Source of the DNA: Acinetobacter sp. LoGeW2-3
Lineage (GTDB): Bacteria > Pseudomonadota > Gammaproteobacteria > Pseudomonadales > Moraxellaceae
DNA length: 64,000 nucleotides
NCBI RefSeq assembly: GCF_002688565.1
Contig: NZ_CP024011.1
Coordinates: forward strand, 2,914,001-2,978,000
Direction: 5' to 3'
This document shows positions 48,402-57,906 of the stretch, piece after piece (positions within the stretch are counted from its first letter, which is position 1; every line of letters begins with the position of its first letter). Under the pieces are notes generated by a model, which saw only the letters and a list, made by a program, of their open reading frames with translations, was not told where the DNA came from and made no database searches. A program made the position numbers and the translations under genes.

Positions 48402-48981
48402 CTATAATTTTTAAGGCTTCACGTCCACGGCTGACATCTTGGATCTTTAGGGCAAATGGCTCAATCTGATGCTTTTGCATGTGTGCAATGACCTCGACAC
48501 CTTCTGCGGTATAGTCTTCCTGATAGTCGATTTGTTGTTGATTCAGCTCATATTGAAAAATAGCCCATTCACTAAAATTACAGCGGAAGAACACTTTTTT
48601 CTTTTCAATTAGTTCAATCTTTTCAGCCAAGACGAGGCATTGACCAGCACATCCACCATAGGCACGTACCAAACCGCCTGTACCCAACTTGATTCCGCCA
48701 TACCAGCGATTCACCAAGACCAGGATATTGGTCAGCTCATTGCCTTCAATGGTCGCTAAAATCGGCCGACCTGCAGTTCCAGAAGGCTCACCGTCATCAT
48801 TAAAACGGACATTATGCCCAATCTTCCAAGCCCAGCACTGATGTGTAGTGGTTGGATCGCGATAAGCTTCGAGAAAATCCTTTACATCCTGTTCAGATTC
48901 CACTGGTATGGCAAAGGCCTGAAAGCGGCTTTTCTTGATCTCTTCTTCAAAACTGACAAGACTGGCAATGGTAAAAGACAT
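48382..48981 (-). CDS. YigZ/IMPACT family protein
   Basis: A 199-residue member of UPF0029 (IMPACT N-terminal) with the signature FNDDGEPSGTAGRPI, preceded by HQCWAWKIG and followed by RWYGGIKLGTGGLVRAYGG. A C-terminal DUF1949-like ferredoxin fold completes the protein. The start at 48981 (MSFTIASLVSFEEEIKKSRF) matches relatives; a TTG three codons earlier is less likely. Its biochemical role is not settled; structural work on relatives suggests nucleic-acid or translation-factor binding. It is coupled to the downstream acyltransferase. Confidence 0.92.
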   Translation of the reverse strand: MSFTIASLVSFEEEIKKSRFQAFAIPVESEQDVKDFLEAYRDPTTTHQCWAWKIGHNVRFNDDGEPSGTAGRPILATIEGNELTNILVLVNRWYGGIKLGTGGLVRAYGGCAGQCLVLAEKIELIEKKKVFFRCNFSEWAIFQYELNQQQIDYQEDYTAEGVEVIAHMQKHQIEPFALKIQDVSRGREALKIIDEPQDD

Positions 48982-49036
48982 TGGATTCAAACAATAACAT
49001 CACTGTGCTGCAGTATAGCGTGTTTATCTGTACAAA

Positions 49037-49065
49037 CAAAAAAAAGCCCCTATACATAGAGGCTT
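49037..49065 (-). terminator. Terminator of the type I secretion operon
   Basis: AAGCCCCTAT (49044-49053) pairs with ATAGAGGCTT (49056-49065) with one G-T pair. The minus-strand T-run lies at 49037-49043. Confidence 0.85.
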
Positions 49066-49090
49066 GATTTTGTACAACTACAATGCAGAA

Positions 49091-50278
49091 TTAGCGTTCG
49101 CGCAAGGCTTCTTTGGCTTTGTTAAACGGCTTAACTAGGTAATCCAGTACGGTTTTTTCACCGGTACGAATATCCACGGTCGCCACCATACCTGGTGTGA
49201 TATTGAATTCCTGCCCTGCCTTATTGGTCAGCTTGTCATTTTCGGTACGGATATACACTCGGTAATAGAACTGATCCTGCTTGACTTCATCACGTAAGGT
49301 ATCTGGTGAAATCACCGTAACCTTACCTTTTAGACCACCATAAATCGAGTAATCATAAGCCGTAATTTTCACTAAAGCTTCCTGATCTGGACGGATAAAG
49401 GCAATGTCCCGTGGTGAGATACGCGCCTCGACTAACAGTTTTTCATCCAATGGCACGATGGTCATCAGCTTACCATTTTGTGGAATGACTCCACCTAAGG
49501 TCATGACATCAATTTCCTTGACCACACCACGTACAGGCGATTTGAAAATAGTACGGTTCAAGGTATCAGACTTGCCACGTACCACCTGTTGCTGGGTTTC
49601 TACATCGGTATTGGCCTTAGCCAATTCTTCACGTGCTTTGACAAAATACTGGTTACGTACATCATTCATCTGGTTTTGCAGATCATTGGCTTCACGTTTT
49701 AATCGCAACACTTCCACTTCACTTGCAGCACCCTTTGCGACCAAAGGCTCAGTCATGGCTAGTTCTTGCTGCACCAGCACCAATGCCTGTTTTAACCCGG
49801 CCAAAGATTCTTCCAGATTGGCACGGCGGGATTTAAACAATGCTGTTTCTTCTGCCACCAGTTTCGGCTCTTTAAGCACTTCCGGTGGGAATGACAACGG
49901 CGCACCAGTGACTTCGGCACGTAAACGTGCAGCAGTCGCACGTGATGAAATTAACAAAGAAGCAGATTCACCGACATTCGATTCAAAACGGGTCGGATCA
50001 AGCTGAGCCAATACCTGACCTTGCTCGACAATCTCACCTTCTTTGACATTTAGCTTGGTGAGGATCCCGCCTTCCAGAGACTGGATAACCTGCTCTTTGG
50101 AAGATGGAATCACCTTACCCGTACCAGTCGAAACTTCTTCCAGTTTAAACAGCCACGCCCACATCAGTAGAATAAGTAAACCTAAACCAATGATCCAGAT
50201 AATCACACTTGATTTTGGCAAAGGTGGTTCCTGAAAGCTGACTTTGGTTGAACGCTTGATTTCCTGTTGTGCACTCAT
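49091..50278 (-). CDS. HlyD-family type I secretion periplasmic adaptor
   Basis: Membrane-fusion subunit linking the ABC transporter to the outer-membrane channel. The 395-residue protein has one N-terminal transmembrane helix (about 24-45, VIIWIIGLGLLILLMWAWLF), a biotinyl-lipoyl-like half (GGILTKLNVKEGEIVEQGQVLAQLDPTR), a long alpha hairpin with Glu/Ala/Leu heptads, and the C-terminal beta domain with KSPVRGVVKEIDVMTLGGVI. It is the third gene of the T1SS operon; its ATG overlaps the ABC stop by 4 bases. It resembles LapC-type adaptors of adhesin exporters. Confidence 0.93.
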   Translation of the reverse strand: MSAQQEIKRSTKVSFQEPPLPKSSVIIWIIGLGLLILLMWAWLFKLEEVSTGTGKVIPSSKEQVIQSLEGGILTKLNVKEGEIVEQGQVLAQLDPTRFESNVGESASLLISSRATAARLRAEVTGAPLSFPPEVLKEPKLVAEETALFKSRRANLEESLAGLKQALVLVQQELAMTEPLVAKGAASEVEVLRLKREANDLQNQMNDVRNQYFVKAREELAKANTDVETQQQVVRGKSDTLNRTIFKSPVRGVVKEIDVMTLGGVIPQNGKLMTIVPLDEKLLVEARISPRDIAFIRPDQEALVKITAYDYSIYGGLKGKVTVISPDTLRDEVKQDQFYYRVYIRTENDKLTNKAGQEFNITPGMVATVDIRTGEKTVLDYLVKPFNKAKEALRER

Positions 50279-52413
50279 GCGCCTGCTCCCGTTACACGTT
50301 TCGCTCCACCTTGTGATTGATTCAGGATCTGATCGCGTGGACCATCCATCACAATCTTGCCATCATTGACTACGATAATCCGGTCTACCAGTTCAAGTAC
50401 CGCACGACGATGTGTTGCCACTACCATGGTTCGACCAATCAGATAAGTTTTCAGATTATCAATCAGCTGTTTCTCAGTGACATCATCAATGGCAGCAGTT
50501 GGCTCATCTAGTAACAAGATACGTGGTTGACGAATCAGCAAACGGGAAAGAAGCAAGGCCTGACGCTGACCACCAGAGAAGCCGACACCGCCTTCAAGAA
50601 TAATATGATCTAGACCTTCTTTCTTTTCCTGAACAAAGCCCAGTGCACCAGTGAGTTGTAAAGCTTCAAGAATTTGCTGATCGGTTGCCAGGGGAGCACC
50701 CAAAGTCAGGTTTTCACGAATGCTGCCGTAGAACAGTTGTGAGTTTTGATTTAGTAAGCCCATATCACGGCGTACATCTGCCGGGTCAATCAGGTTCAGG
50801 TCAATTCCATCAAGTTTAACCTTGCCTTGTAATGGTGTTTGCATACCGGATAACAGCTGCAATAAGGTGGATTTACCGGCACCGTTACGTCCCAGAATCG
50901 CAATCCTTTCACCCGGTTTGATTTCCAGTTTTGGAATCACTAGTGTTGGCTTAGGATCATCTTCACCATACTTGAATACTGCACCGCTAAGCTCATATTG
51001 ACCTTCTAGCAATGGACGATGAATCAGATGCGAATAGTCCGGCTGATCCACTGGCTTTTTCATCAGTTCGTCCAAACCGTTTTTCGCGACTTTGGCCTGC
51101 TGTAAACGCCCCAACACACCAGTGATCTGGGAAATTGGCGCCAGCATACGTGAAGACAGAATTGAACAGGCAACCAGCGCACCAGTCGTCATTTCACCTT
51201 CCATGACAGCAAAACAGCCTACCAGCACTACAATCGCAAACGTCAAACCTTGAATCTTCTGGGTCCAGGCCGTCATCAAGCCCACAATCTTACGTTGCTG
51301 CATGCTGACATCCGCTGAAACCTCATTCATGTGGTTCCACTGATTCTGGAAACGTGACTCAGCACGTAGTAGCTTGATATCCTCAATCCCTTGTACTGCT
51401 TCGACTAGTAAGGCATTACGGATTGCAGATTCGCGCATGCCCATCTGTGCCAGTGCAGCCAGTTTTTTCTGTGCCAGAATACCCGGTAAAATCATGAGTG
51501 GTACGACTAGCAGCATTACCCAGAATAGGTTGCCACCAATCAGCCAGAAGATCCCGAGGAACAGGAAGAAGAATGGCAGATCGGCAATCGCAGTAACAGT
51601 CGTTGAAGTGACCAGCTCCCTCACGCCTTCCAGTTCACGAATCTGTGAAATAAAAGTACCAGTAGACTTCGAACGCTCTTTGTTTTTAATCCGTAGCGCA
51701 TGACCAAACACCCGGTCAGAAATACGCAAATCAGCACGTTTACCAATAATGTCGGATAGATAAATTCGGGAGACGCGCAAGGTAAATTCAAAGATCGCTG
51801 CAATCAACACACCACCGGCGAGTACCCATAAGGTTGGAACCGACTGTGATGGAATCACCCGGTCATACACGTTCATGGAAAAGACAATGGTAGCAAGCGC
51901 GAGGATATTTGCGATCAAGGAAGCAAACATCACATCGACATAACGTTTCCAATCATTTAGGACGATCGACCAGAACCAGTTCTTCTCAAAAGGCTTGATG
52001 TATTCATCGACCCGGGCATCCGGCACTGAAGATTCTGGACGCAGGATATAGAGGTTTTTAGCCCCTTGTTTCAGATGCTCCAGATCAAAGACCTGAGAGA
52101 GTCCATGATCACCACTGAGCTGCACACTGGCATTGCCTTCGCTATCAATACGCTCAATCACGCCAACTTCGCCATTTTCAAACTCAACCAGTACCGGCAA
52201 TTTCCATGGACTGAGCAGACTGGCATCAAATTTGTTTTTACGTACATTTAAACCGACTTGACGCGATACAACCTTAAGCAGCTCATCAACATCATGATGC
52301 TGGTTCCAGTCGAGTTGCAGTCGGATTCTTTCCTCAGATGGCTCGATACGATAATGCTTGGCGATATTAAGAATCGCTTGAAGCCACGGCTGATAATTTA
52401 TTGTATTACTCAT
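50275..52413 (-). CDS. Type I secretion permease/ATPase (LapB-like)
   Basis: Inner-membrane ABC exporter of 712 residues. Residues 1 to about 135 form a C39-peptidase-like domain that lacks any cysteine, so it cannot process leader peptides and probably docks the substrate, as in HlyB and LapB. A six-helix transmembrane region follows (about 150-430). The nucleotide-binding domain has Walker A GRNGAGKST (about residues 507-515), signature FSGGQRQ and Walker B ILLLDEPTAAID. It overlaps the TolC-like gene upstream and the HlyD gene downstream by 4 bases each. Confidence 0.94.
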   Translation of the reverse strand: MSNTINYQPWLQAILNIAKHYRIEPSEERIRLQLDWNQHHDVDELLKVVSRQVGLNVRKNKFDASLLSPWKLPVLVEFENGEVGVIERIDSEGNASVQLSGDHGLSQVFDLEHLKQGAKNLYILRPESSVPDARVDEYIKPFEKNWFWSIVLNDWKRYVDVMFASLIANILALATIVFSMNVYDRVIPSQSVPTLWVLAGGVLIAAIFEFTLRVSRIYLSDIIGKRADLRISDRVFGHALRIKNKERSKSTGTFISQIRELEGVRELVTSTTVTAIADLPFFFLFLGIFWLIGGNLFWVMLLVVPLMILPGILAQKKLAALAQMGMRESAIRNALLVEAVQGIEDIKLLRAESRFQNQWNHMNEVSADVSMQQRKIVGLMTAWTQKIQGLTFAIVVLVGCFAVMEGEMTTGALVACSILSSRMLAPISQITGVLGRLQQAKVAKNGLDELMKKPVDQPDYSHLIHRPLLEGQYELSGAVFKYGEDDPKPTLVIPKLEIKPGERIAILGRNGAGKSTLLQLLSGMQTPLQGKVKLDGIDLNLIDPADVRRDMGLLNQNSQLFYGSIRENLTLGAPLATDQQILEALQLTGALGFVQEKKEGLDHIILEGGVGFSGGQRQALLLSRLLIRQPRILLLDEPTAAIDDVTEKQLIDNLKTYLIGRTMVVATHRRAVLELVDRIIVVNDGKIVMDGPRDQILNQSQGGAKRVTGAGA

Positions 52414-53957
52414 GGCTGTACTTCAAACCCCTGAATAGAAATACGGTTAAGGTCATAAAGATCACGTGTGCGACCGGTGACCTGAATGTACTGAACAATG
52501 GCGGTATAAATATCGTAGCGCGCAGTTTCAATTTCTTGGGCTGCACTATGAATCGCTTGTTCTGCATTGAGCAGATCAACCACGGTTCGGGTGCCGAGTT
52601 TATATTGTTCCTGATACAACTCTCTAGTGCGCACAGTGGTGGCACGGCGCTGCGCCAGAATGTCCATTTGTCGCTGTTTATTTTCAATCTGTTCGCGAAT
52701 CAAACGTACCTGATCCACCACATCAAGATAGGCAGTATTAACCTGCGCACGTGCTGCTTCTTCAGCAAAACTGGCAGCACGGGTCTGCGACTTGGTCGCC
52801 CCACCTTGATAGAAATTACTGGTGGCTTCAATCATGATAGAACTATAAAAGCCATCATCTTCATTATTATTCGGATTTCGACCATTCACGGCCTGATTCA
52901 TACTCCCCTTAACATTAATCGTCGGGTAAGTACTTAACTTGGCCTGTTCTTTTTGAGAACGAGCGACTTCAACCCCGGCATGTGCCAACATTAAAGTAGG
53001 AATACTGGTAAATTCAGGATCTTGATAAAGTCCGGCCTGTTGAACCAGACTATCCGGAATTTCCCAATCCACATTGGTAACATCAAATCCCAATAAAGTA
53101 CGCAGTTTTTGTTGATATTGGCGTAACTGGGTTTGTTGCACAATTAAGTTATTCTCTGCCGCTTCCAGATTAGACTGTGCCTGAATTGGATCGGCCTGAC
53201 TGCTGATCCCAGCTCTAGCACGTAGATTGGCAATTTCGGCAATCCGTGCAATCCCCTGTTTCTGCTGTTCAGCAATCCTGGTAATTTCCTGATAACGCTT
53301 GATATTGACAATGGCATCTGCTACTTCAAGCGAAATCTGATCCAGACTGACTAAAACCCGTGCCTGTTCTTCAGCCAGCTTGGCTTCTTCAGTAGTGACA
53401 CTAGATTTGACCTTGCCAAAATCATACAGCATTTGAGTGGCATTCAAAGACACCATCTGACGACCACGTTCACCCTTGGTCAAATCGGCCGTCCCATATC
53501 CACCAGAAATCTGCGGATAGTATTGCGCCCTTGCGACATCAATATTGGCTGCCTGTGAAGACAGTGAAGAAATACTTTGGGAAATTTCAGGACGACGCTG
53601 AACTGCCGTAAGTACAGCATCTTTCAAATTGATGCGTCTAGGAATACCTGTCACTGGCACATTATTTTGTGTGCGAGTAGCATTCTGAAAACTACCTACT
53701 TGAGGCAACTCTTGCACACGTGAGGTATCCAGCTGGTAATTACTCAGCTCCCGCAGATCAACCGTATGGGAAGACTTCACAGGTTCAGGGAAAAACAATT
53801 TGCTGACCCCTTGTTTAAATCCCTGAAAATAGCCGTTTTCTGTATCCGCCGCATAAACCTGAGACATTTGCAGAGGCAATAATAGGGCGATAAATATCCC
53901 TTTTTTTCCCTGTAAATTACCCCGAAGTTTATTAAAGTTTTTTGCTTGCAATAGCAT
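52410..53957 (-). CDS. TolC-family outer-membrane channel of the T1SS
   Basis: Outer-membrane efflux protein of about 515 residues, first gene of the T1SS operon. A basic N-terminus and hydrophobic segment end at SQVYAAD (signal peptide). The body shows the twofold TolC pattern: INLKDAVLTAVQRRPEISQS starts one repeat, YPTINVKGS and SNFYQGGATKSQTRAA the second, with long helices between. The start at 53957 gives the signal peptide; the frame extends 29 codons upstream without one. The gene lies 140 bases after lptB on the same strand. Confidence 0.92.
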   Translation of the reverse strand: MLLQAKNFNKLRGNLQGKKGIFIALLLPLQMSQVYAADTENGYFQGFKQGVSKLFFPEPVKSSHTVDLRELSNYQLDTSRVQELPQVGSFQNATRTQNNVPVTGIPRRINLKDAVLTAVQRRPEISQSISSLSSQAANIDVARAQYYPQISGGYGTADLTKGERGRQMVSLNATQMLYDFGKVKSSVTTEEAKLAEEQARVLVSLDQISLEVADAIVNIKRYQEITRIAEQQKQGIARIAEIANLRARAGISSQADPIQAQSNLEAAENNLIVQQTQLRQYQQKLRTLLGFDVTNVDWEIPDSLVQQAGLYQDPEFTSIPTLMLAHAGVEVARSQKEQAKLSTYPTINVKGSMNQAVNGRNPNNNEDDGFYSSIMIEATSNFYQGGATKSQTRAASFAEEAARAQVNTAYLDVVDQVRLIREQIENKQRQMDILAQRRATTVRTRELYQEQYKLGTRTVVDLLNAEQAIHSAAQEIETARYDIYTAIVQYIQVTGRTRDLYDLNRISIQGFEVQP

Positions 53958-54097
53958 GATTATTGGTGTCGTTTTTAAACTAACTATATACCAAAAATAT
54001 TTTAAAATGATGACACTAAAATATTTTCGACGAAAAAATCCCACACAACAGCACTAAGGTCGAATGTGTGGGCTTACTTAAGGCAATAGAGCCTCAA

Positions 54098-54838
54098 TTA
54101 AACTGTAAAGTCATCACCGAGATAAACTTTTCTAACAGTTTCATTATTCAGAATTTCTTGCGGTGTACCTTCTGCAATCACTGCACCTTCACTGACGATA
54201 TACGCATGTTCACAGATCGCCAAGGTTTCACGCACATTATGATCGGTTATTAATACACCAATACCGCGATCTTTCAAGGTGGTAATAATATCCTTGATAT
54301 CTCCGACAGAAATCGGATCGACCCCGGCAAAAGGTTCATCCAGTAACATGAATTTTGGATCAGCTGCCAAAGCACGAGCAATTTCCGCACGACGACGTTC
54401 ACCACCAGAGACACTCATACCTAAAGAGTCTTTGATGTGGGTAATCTTAAAATCTGCCAATAATTCTGCTAGGCGTTGCTGGCGCTGGACTTTAGTCAAT
54501 TCCTTCCGGGTTTCCAGAATCGCCATGATATTTTCAGCAATGGTAAGCTTCCGGAAAATAGAGGCTTCTTGCGGCAGATAGCCAATGCCTTTACGGGCAC
54601 GCTCATGCATGGCCAGATCAGATAGATCCAGGTCATCCAGATAAATCTCACCTTTATCCATACGCACCAGACCAACGACCATATAGAAACTGGTGGTTTT
54701 ACCAGCGCCGTTCGGACCCAGCAAGCCAACGATCTGACCACTTTCCATACTGAAGGATACGTCTTTCACCACCCAACGTTTACTATAGTTTTTCGCTAGA
54801 TGTTTAATGGTTAAGGTTTGAACCTTTGATTCAGCCAT
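54098..54838 (-). CDS. lptB: LPS export ABC transporter ATPase LptB
   Basis: Cytoplasmic ATPase of LptB2FGC, which drives LPS from the inner membrane to the Lpt bridge. The 246-residue protein has Walker [10 protein letters not shown] (residues 41-49), Q-loop LPQEASIF, signature [17 protein letters not shown], Walker [14 protein letters not shown] and H-loop [10 protein letters not shown]. Its ATG overlaps the lptA stop by one base (TAATG). Confidence 0.97.
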   Translation of the reverse strand: MAESKVQTLTIKHLAKNYSKRWVVKDVSFSMESGQIVGLLGPNGAGKTTSFYMVVGLVRMDKGEIYLDDLDLSDLAMHERARKGIGYLPQEASIFRKLTIAENIMAILETRKELTKVQRQQRLAELLADFKITHIKDSLGMSVSGGERRRAEIARALAADPKFMLLDEPFAGVDPISVGDIKDIITTLKDRGIGVLITDHNVRETLAICEHAYIVSEGAVIAEGTPQEILNNETVRKVYLGDDFTV

Positions 54839-55404
54839 TAGTCACGTGCTCCCGGGAAGGATTGAGAACTTGATGGTGGAATCACAATCTGTACACGACC
54901 TGAAGACGAACCAGTCTTATTCGGTGTACCCACAGCTTCAATATCACCCTTGTTCATACTATATCGAAGCGTGTTACCACGAATACTGGCACCATCCTGT
55001 TCCAAAAAGGCATTTCCGGTCAGGGTAATAATACCAGTATCAGCATTGTAGACAATCTTCTGTGCCTGCCCCTTAGCAATACCTTTAGCAGCATCAATCT
55101 TTTGCTGGAAACGTGCAGGACTACCATTTGCCGTAATCGTGCTGATTTGCTTCTTGCTGTTCAGATTTGCCACAATCGAATTCGCCTGCAGCTTCATGGT
55201 TCCTTGCTCAATAATGACATTACCCGTATAAGTCGTAATACCAGTACGTTCATTAAAGGTTGCACGGTCGGCAACTAAGGAAATTGGCTGCTGGCGGTCT
55301 GAAGGAATCGCCCATACAGCGACTGAAGTAAACCCGAGTACAGCAGCAAGCGCAGTACGCTTTAGGAAAGTAGTCTTCATTTTAGGTTTAAGAATTTGGT
55401 TCAT
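54838..55404 (-). CDS. lptA: Periplasmic LPS-transport protein LptA
   Basis: Forms the beta-jellyroll bridge carrying LPS across the periplasm. The 188-residue protein has a signal peptide ending at [13 protein letters not shown], then the OstA-like fold ([49 protein letters not shown]). The start at 55404 is chosen because AGGA lies about 5 bases before it; it overlaps the lptC end by 17 bases. An ATG eight codons later (55380) is an alternative. Confidence 0.94.
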   Translation of the reverse strand: MNQILKPKMKTTFLKRTALAAVLGFTSVAVWAIPSDRQQPISLVADRATFNERTGITTYTGNVIIEQGTMKLQANSIVANLNSKKQISTITANGSPARFQQKIDAAKGIAKGQAQKIVYNADTGIITLTGNAFLEQDGASIRGNTLRYSMNKGDIEAVGTPNKTGSSSGRVQIVIPPSSSQSFPGARD

Positions 55405-55936
55405 ACTTTCCTCGAATATTAAAAAATTCGTATTGACCATCATTAAGATTTGCCTTCAATCCCTGGCTGACAAACTCAGCTTGTGGACTCGTTACTTCTA
55501 CAGTCTTATCCGTTTCAATTTCTCGCGTTTTCGGGAAACCTGTTAACTCCTCAGTTTTAAACTGAAGCTGACCATTCTGCAGAATCTTGGTTGCGATCAC
55601 CTGCTGCGAAAGGATTACTTTACTATTGTCCTCATAGCCGTTCACAAGTTTGGCATAAAAAGTTGAATCTACCTTGCCATCCTTGTACATCGAAGCATTC
55701 ATATTTTCCAACTTCGAAGTTTTTTTCTGCATATCCTGTTCAAGTCGATCGACCTGAGCACGAACAGCCAGCTCGCCTTTTTCATCAGTCTGAGTCAAGT
55801 TAATATTTTCAGCAGTGGATTTCATACTGCGTGCTGCATCCACCTGAAGCTTATTGCCACTTCCACTGAAATAATAATAACCACCACTTATTGCTGCGAG
55901 AGTAATCGCGGTTACGTATAAAACTTTAGTATCCAT
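55388..55936 (-). CDS. lptC: LPS export protein LptC
   Basis: Bitopic inner-membrane protein that receives LPS from LptBFG and passes it to LptA. The 182-residue protein has one N-terminal transmembrane segment (VLYVTAITLAAISGGYYYF) and a periplasmic beta-jellyroll (LSQQVIATKILQNGQLQFKTEELTGFP, VTSPQAEFVSQGLKANLNDGQYEFFNIRG). It sits between kdsC (33 bases) and lptA (overlap), the expected order. Confidence 0.93.
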   Translation of the reverse strand: MDTKVLYVTAITLAAISGGYYYFSGSGNKLQVDAARSMKSTAENINLTQTDEKGELAVRAQVDRLEQDMQKKTSKLENMNASMYKDGKVDSTFYAKLVNGYEDNSKVILSQQVIATKILQNGQLQFKTEELTGFPKTREIETDKTVEVTSPQAEFVSQGLKANLNDGQYEFFNIRGKYEPNS

Positions 55937-55969
55937 AAGCGGTGTACTTAATCCAGAACGTATAGTTGA

Positions 55970-56509
55970 TTAATATGGTGCACGGATAAACTTTTCAAGT
56001 AATTCTTGGTAAACACCCTTAGACATTAAAAGCATGTCGCAGATTTCACGCACTGCACCACGACCACCCATGGCTTGAGTCACCAGATCAGCACGTCGAC
56101 GTACTTCAACATGACCATTAGGAACCGTCACTTTCATACCTGCAATGGCAAAAGCAGACAGGTCTGGCCAGTCATCACCCATGTATAAACAGTCTTCAGG
56201 ATCAATATTCAGTTGAGCACAGGCTTCGCGTAACGCTGTACCTTTATCTTCACGGCCCTGATAAACCAAATCCACACCTAGATCCGACATACGCTTTTCA
56301 ACGATATTACTTTTACGACCTGTGATGATAATCACCTTAATTCCGGCTTGCTGAACCAGTTTCATGCCCAGACCATCACGGATATCAAAGGACTTGATCT
56401 CATCGCCCGTATTGGTCAATGTAACAAAGCCATCGCTTAAAATACCATCTACATCAAGTACCAGTGCCTCAATATGACGTGCCTGCTCTAATAATACATA
56501 AGAAGCCAT
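55970..56509 (-). CDS. kdsC: 3-deoxy-D-manno-octulosonate 8-phosphate phosphatase KdsC
   Basis: HAD-family phosphatase releasing KDO from KDO-8-phosphate. The 179-residue, cap-less C0-type protein has motif I LVLDVDGILSDG, motif II VIIITGRKS, and motif III MGDDWPDLSAFAIAG, with conserved GGRGAVREICDMLL at the C-terminus. It is 3 bases downstream of kdsD. Confidence 0.96.
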   Translation of the reverse strand: MASYVLLEQARHIEALVLDVDGILSDGFVTLTNTGDEIKSFDIRDGLGMKLVQQAGIKVIIITGRKSNIVEKRMSDLGVDLVYQGREDKGTALREACAQLNIDPEDCLYMGDDWPDLSAFAIAGMKVTVPNGHVEVRRRADLVTQAMGGRGAVREICDMLLMSKGVYQELLEKFIRAPY

Positions 56510-56512
56510 TTA

Positions 56513-57490
56513 TTAATTTACCCCAGCCTGAATCAGGTCATGCATACTAATTACACCAATGACTTTATTAGCATCATCAACTACCACGAATTGATTAACT
56601 TTATGTTCGTTCATTCGTTCCAGTGCGACGACAGCGCGTGCTTCCTGAGAAATTGTCAACGGATTTTTGGTCATCACTCCCTGAATCGGCAAATTGACAT
56701 CAAAACCTTGCTGCTTGTCGATTAAGCGGCGCAAGTCACCATCGGTGAAAATACCCAGCAGAACATCATTTTGATCTACAATTGTGGTTAAACCTAGACG
56801 TTTATTTGAAATTTCGTATAAAACCTGATTCATTGGTGTATCAGGCGACACTTTTGGCAGTTCTGAACCGCTGTGCATCAAGTGTTTTACATGTAGCAAT
56901 AAACGTTTCCCCAATGCTCCTGCTGGGTGTGACAGCGCAAAATCATCAGCAGTAAAACCACGTGCGTCCAAAAGAGCGACAGCCAGAGCATCACCCAGAA
57001 CTAAAGTTGCAGTCGTACTTGAAGTCGGTGCTAAGCCTAATGGACAAGCTTCCTGAAGATGACCCAGAGTTAAAGCCACATCAGCATTTTGTGGCATTGG
57101 GCCTTTTGCATCACCACTAATGGTAATTAAAGGAATTTCCAGACGCTTGATCAGAGGCATTAGCATCATGATTTCATCGCTTTTGCCTGAATTTGAAATA
57201 GCAATCAACACATCACCTGGTACCAACATCCCCAGATCGCCATGTCCTGCCTCACCCGGGTGCATAAAGAATGAAGGCGTACCTGTAGAAGCAAACGTTG
57301 CCGCCATTTTACGGCCAATATGCCCTGATTTTCCCATCCCGGTAATTACCAGCCGACCTTTACACTGCAGGATAATTTCACATGCCTGGCTAAAACGCTC
57401 ATCAATCTGCGTGGCTAAAATCTGTAATGCATGTTCTTCGATACGCAGTGTTTCAAGTGCAACTTTTTGGAAGTCTATTTTATTTGACAT
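56513..57490 (-). CDS. kdsD: D-arabinose 5-phosphate isomerase KdsD
   Basis: Isomerises ribulose 5-phosphate to arabinose 5-phosphate for KDO synthesis. The 325-residue protein has an N-terminal SIS domain (LVITGMGKSGHIGRKMAATFASTGTPSFF, HGDLGML, SNSGKSDEI) and two C-terminal CBS domains (from about residue 210; LTTIVDQNDVLLGIFTDGDLRRL and VVDDANKVIGVISMHDL). I use the ATG at 57490; a TTG five codons upstream has AAGG at a plausible distance and cannot be excluded. It leads the kdsD-kdsC-lptCAB block. Confidence 0.95.
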   Translation of the reverse strand: MSNKIDFQKVALETLRIEEHALQILATQIDERFSQACEIILQCKGRLVITGMGKSGHIGRKMAATFASTGTPSFFMHPGEAGHGDLGMLVPGDVLIAISNSGKSDEIMMLMPLIKRLEIPLITISGDAKGPMPQNADVALTLGHLQEACPLGLAPTSSTTATLVLGDALAVALLDARGFTADDFALSHPAGALGKRLLLHVKHLMHSGSELPKVSPDTPMNQVLYEISNKRLGLTTIVDQNDVLLGIFTDGDLRRLIDKQQGFDVNLPIQGVMTKNPLTISQEARAVVALERMNEHKVNQFVVVDDANKVIGVISMHDLIQAGVN

Positions 57491-57727
57491 ATTTGGTGGG
57501 TTCAAAGTAGGTTTACCTTAACTCTGTTAAAGAGTGACTCATTCTAGCAAAAGATATTTTTGCAATTTTAGCATAGCTATGCAAATTAGAGGTTTTAAAA
57601 ATGCACAGCTTTTCATAAAACTTGAACAGAATATTTTAAAATTTTTCCCTACAATTAGCCTGTAATCAATCCAATTTAAATCATGTAAATCAATAAAAAC
57701 TTTATTTTTATATTTTGATCAGGCAAT

Positions 57728-57759
57728 AAAAAACCCCAATCTTCCGATCAGGGTTTTTT
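57728..57759 (-). terminator. Terminator after tRNA-Gly
   Basis: On the minus strand AAAAAACCC, a T-G pair, GATC, a GGAA loop, GATT and GGGGTTTTTT fold into one stem ending in T6. Confidence 0.88.
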
Positions 57760-57765
57760 AAATTT

Positions 57766-57841
<76 letters not shown>

Positions 57842-57906
57842 AATATGGGAGTGAATTATAGAGAGTTTCTGCTAACTGTCAACTCTCTATTGATTCAACT
57901 GTCGAA

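Noticed and set aside
50275..52413. ABC exporter as a bacteriocin-processing transporter
   Set aside because: Its N-terminal C39-like domain has no cysteine, so it lacks the peptidase nucleophile; no bacteriocin precursor is nearby.
52410..52937. Open frames opposite the TolC-like gene and similar long antisense frames elsewhere (for example inside bamA, purD, dnaE)
   Set aside because: They lie wholly inside well-supported genes on the other strand and show no recognisable motifs or ribosome sites.
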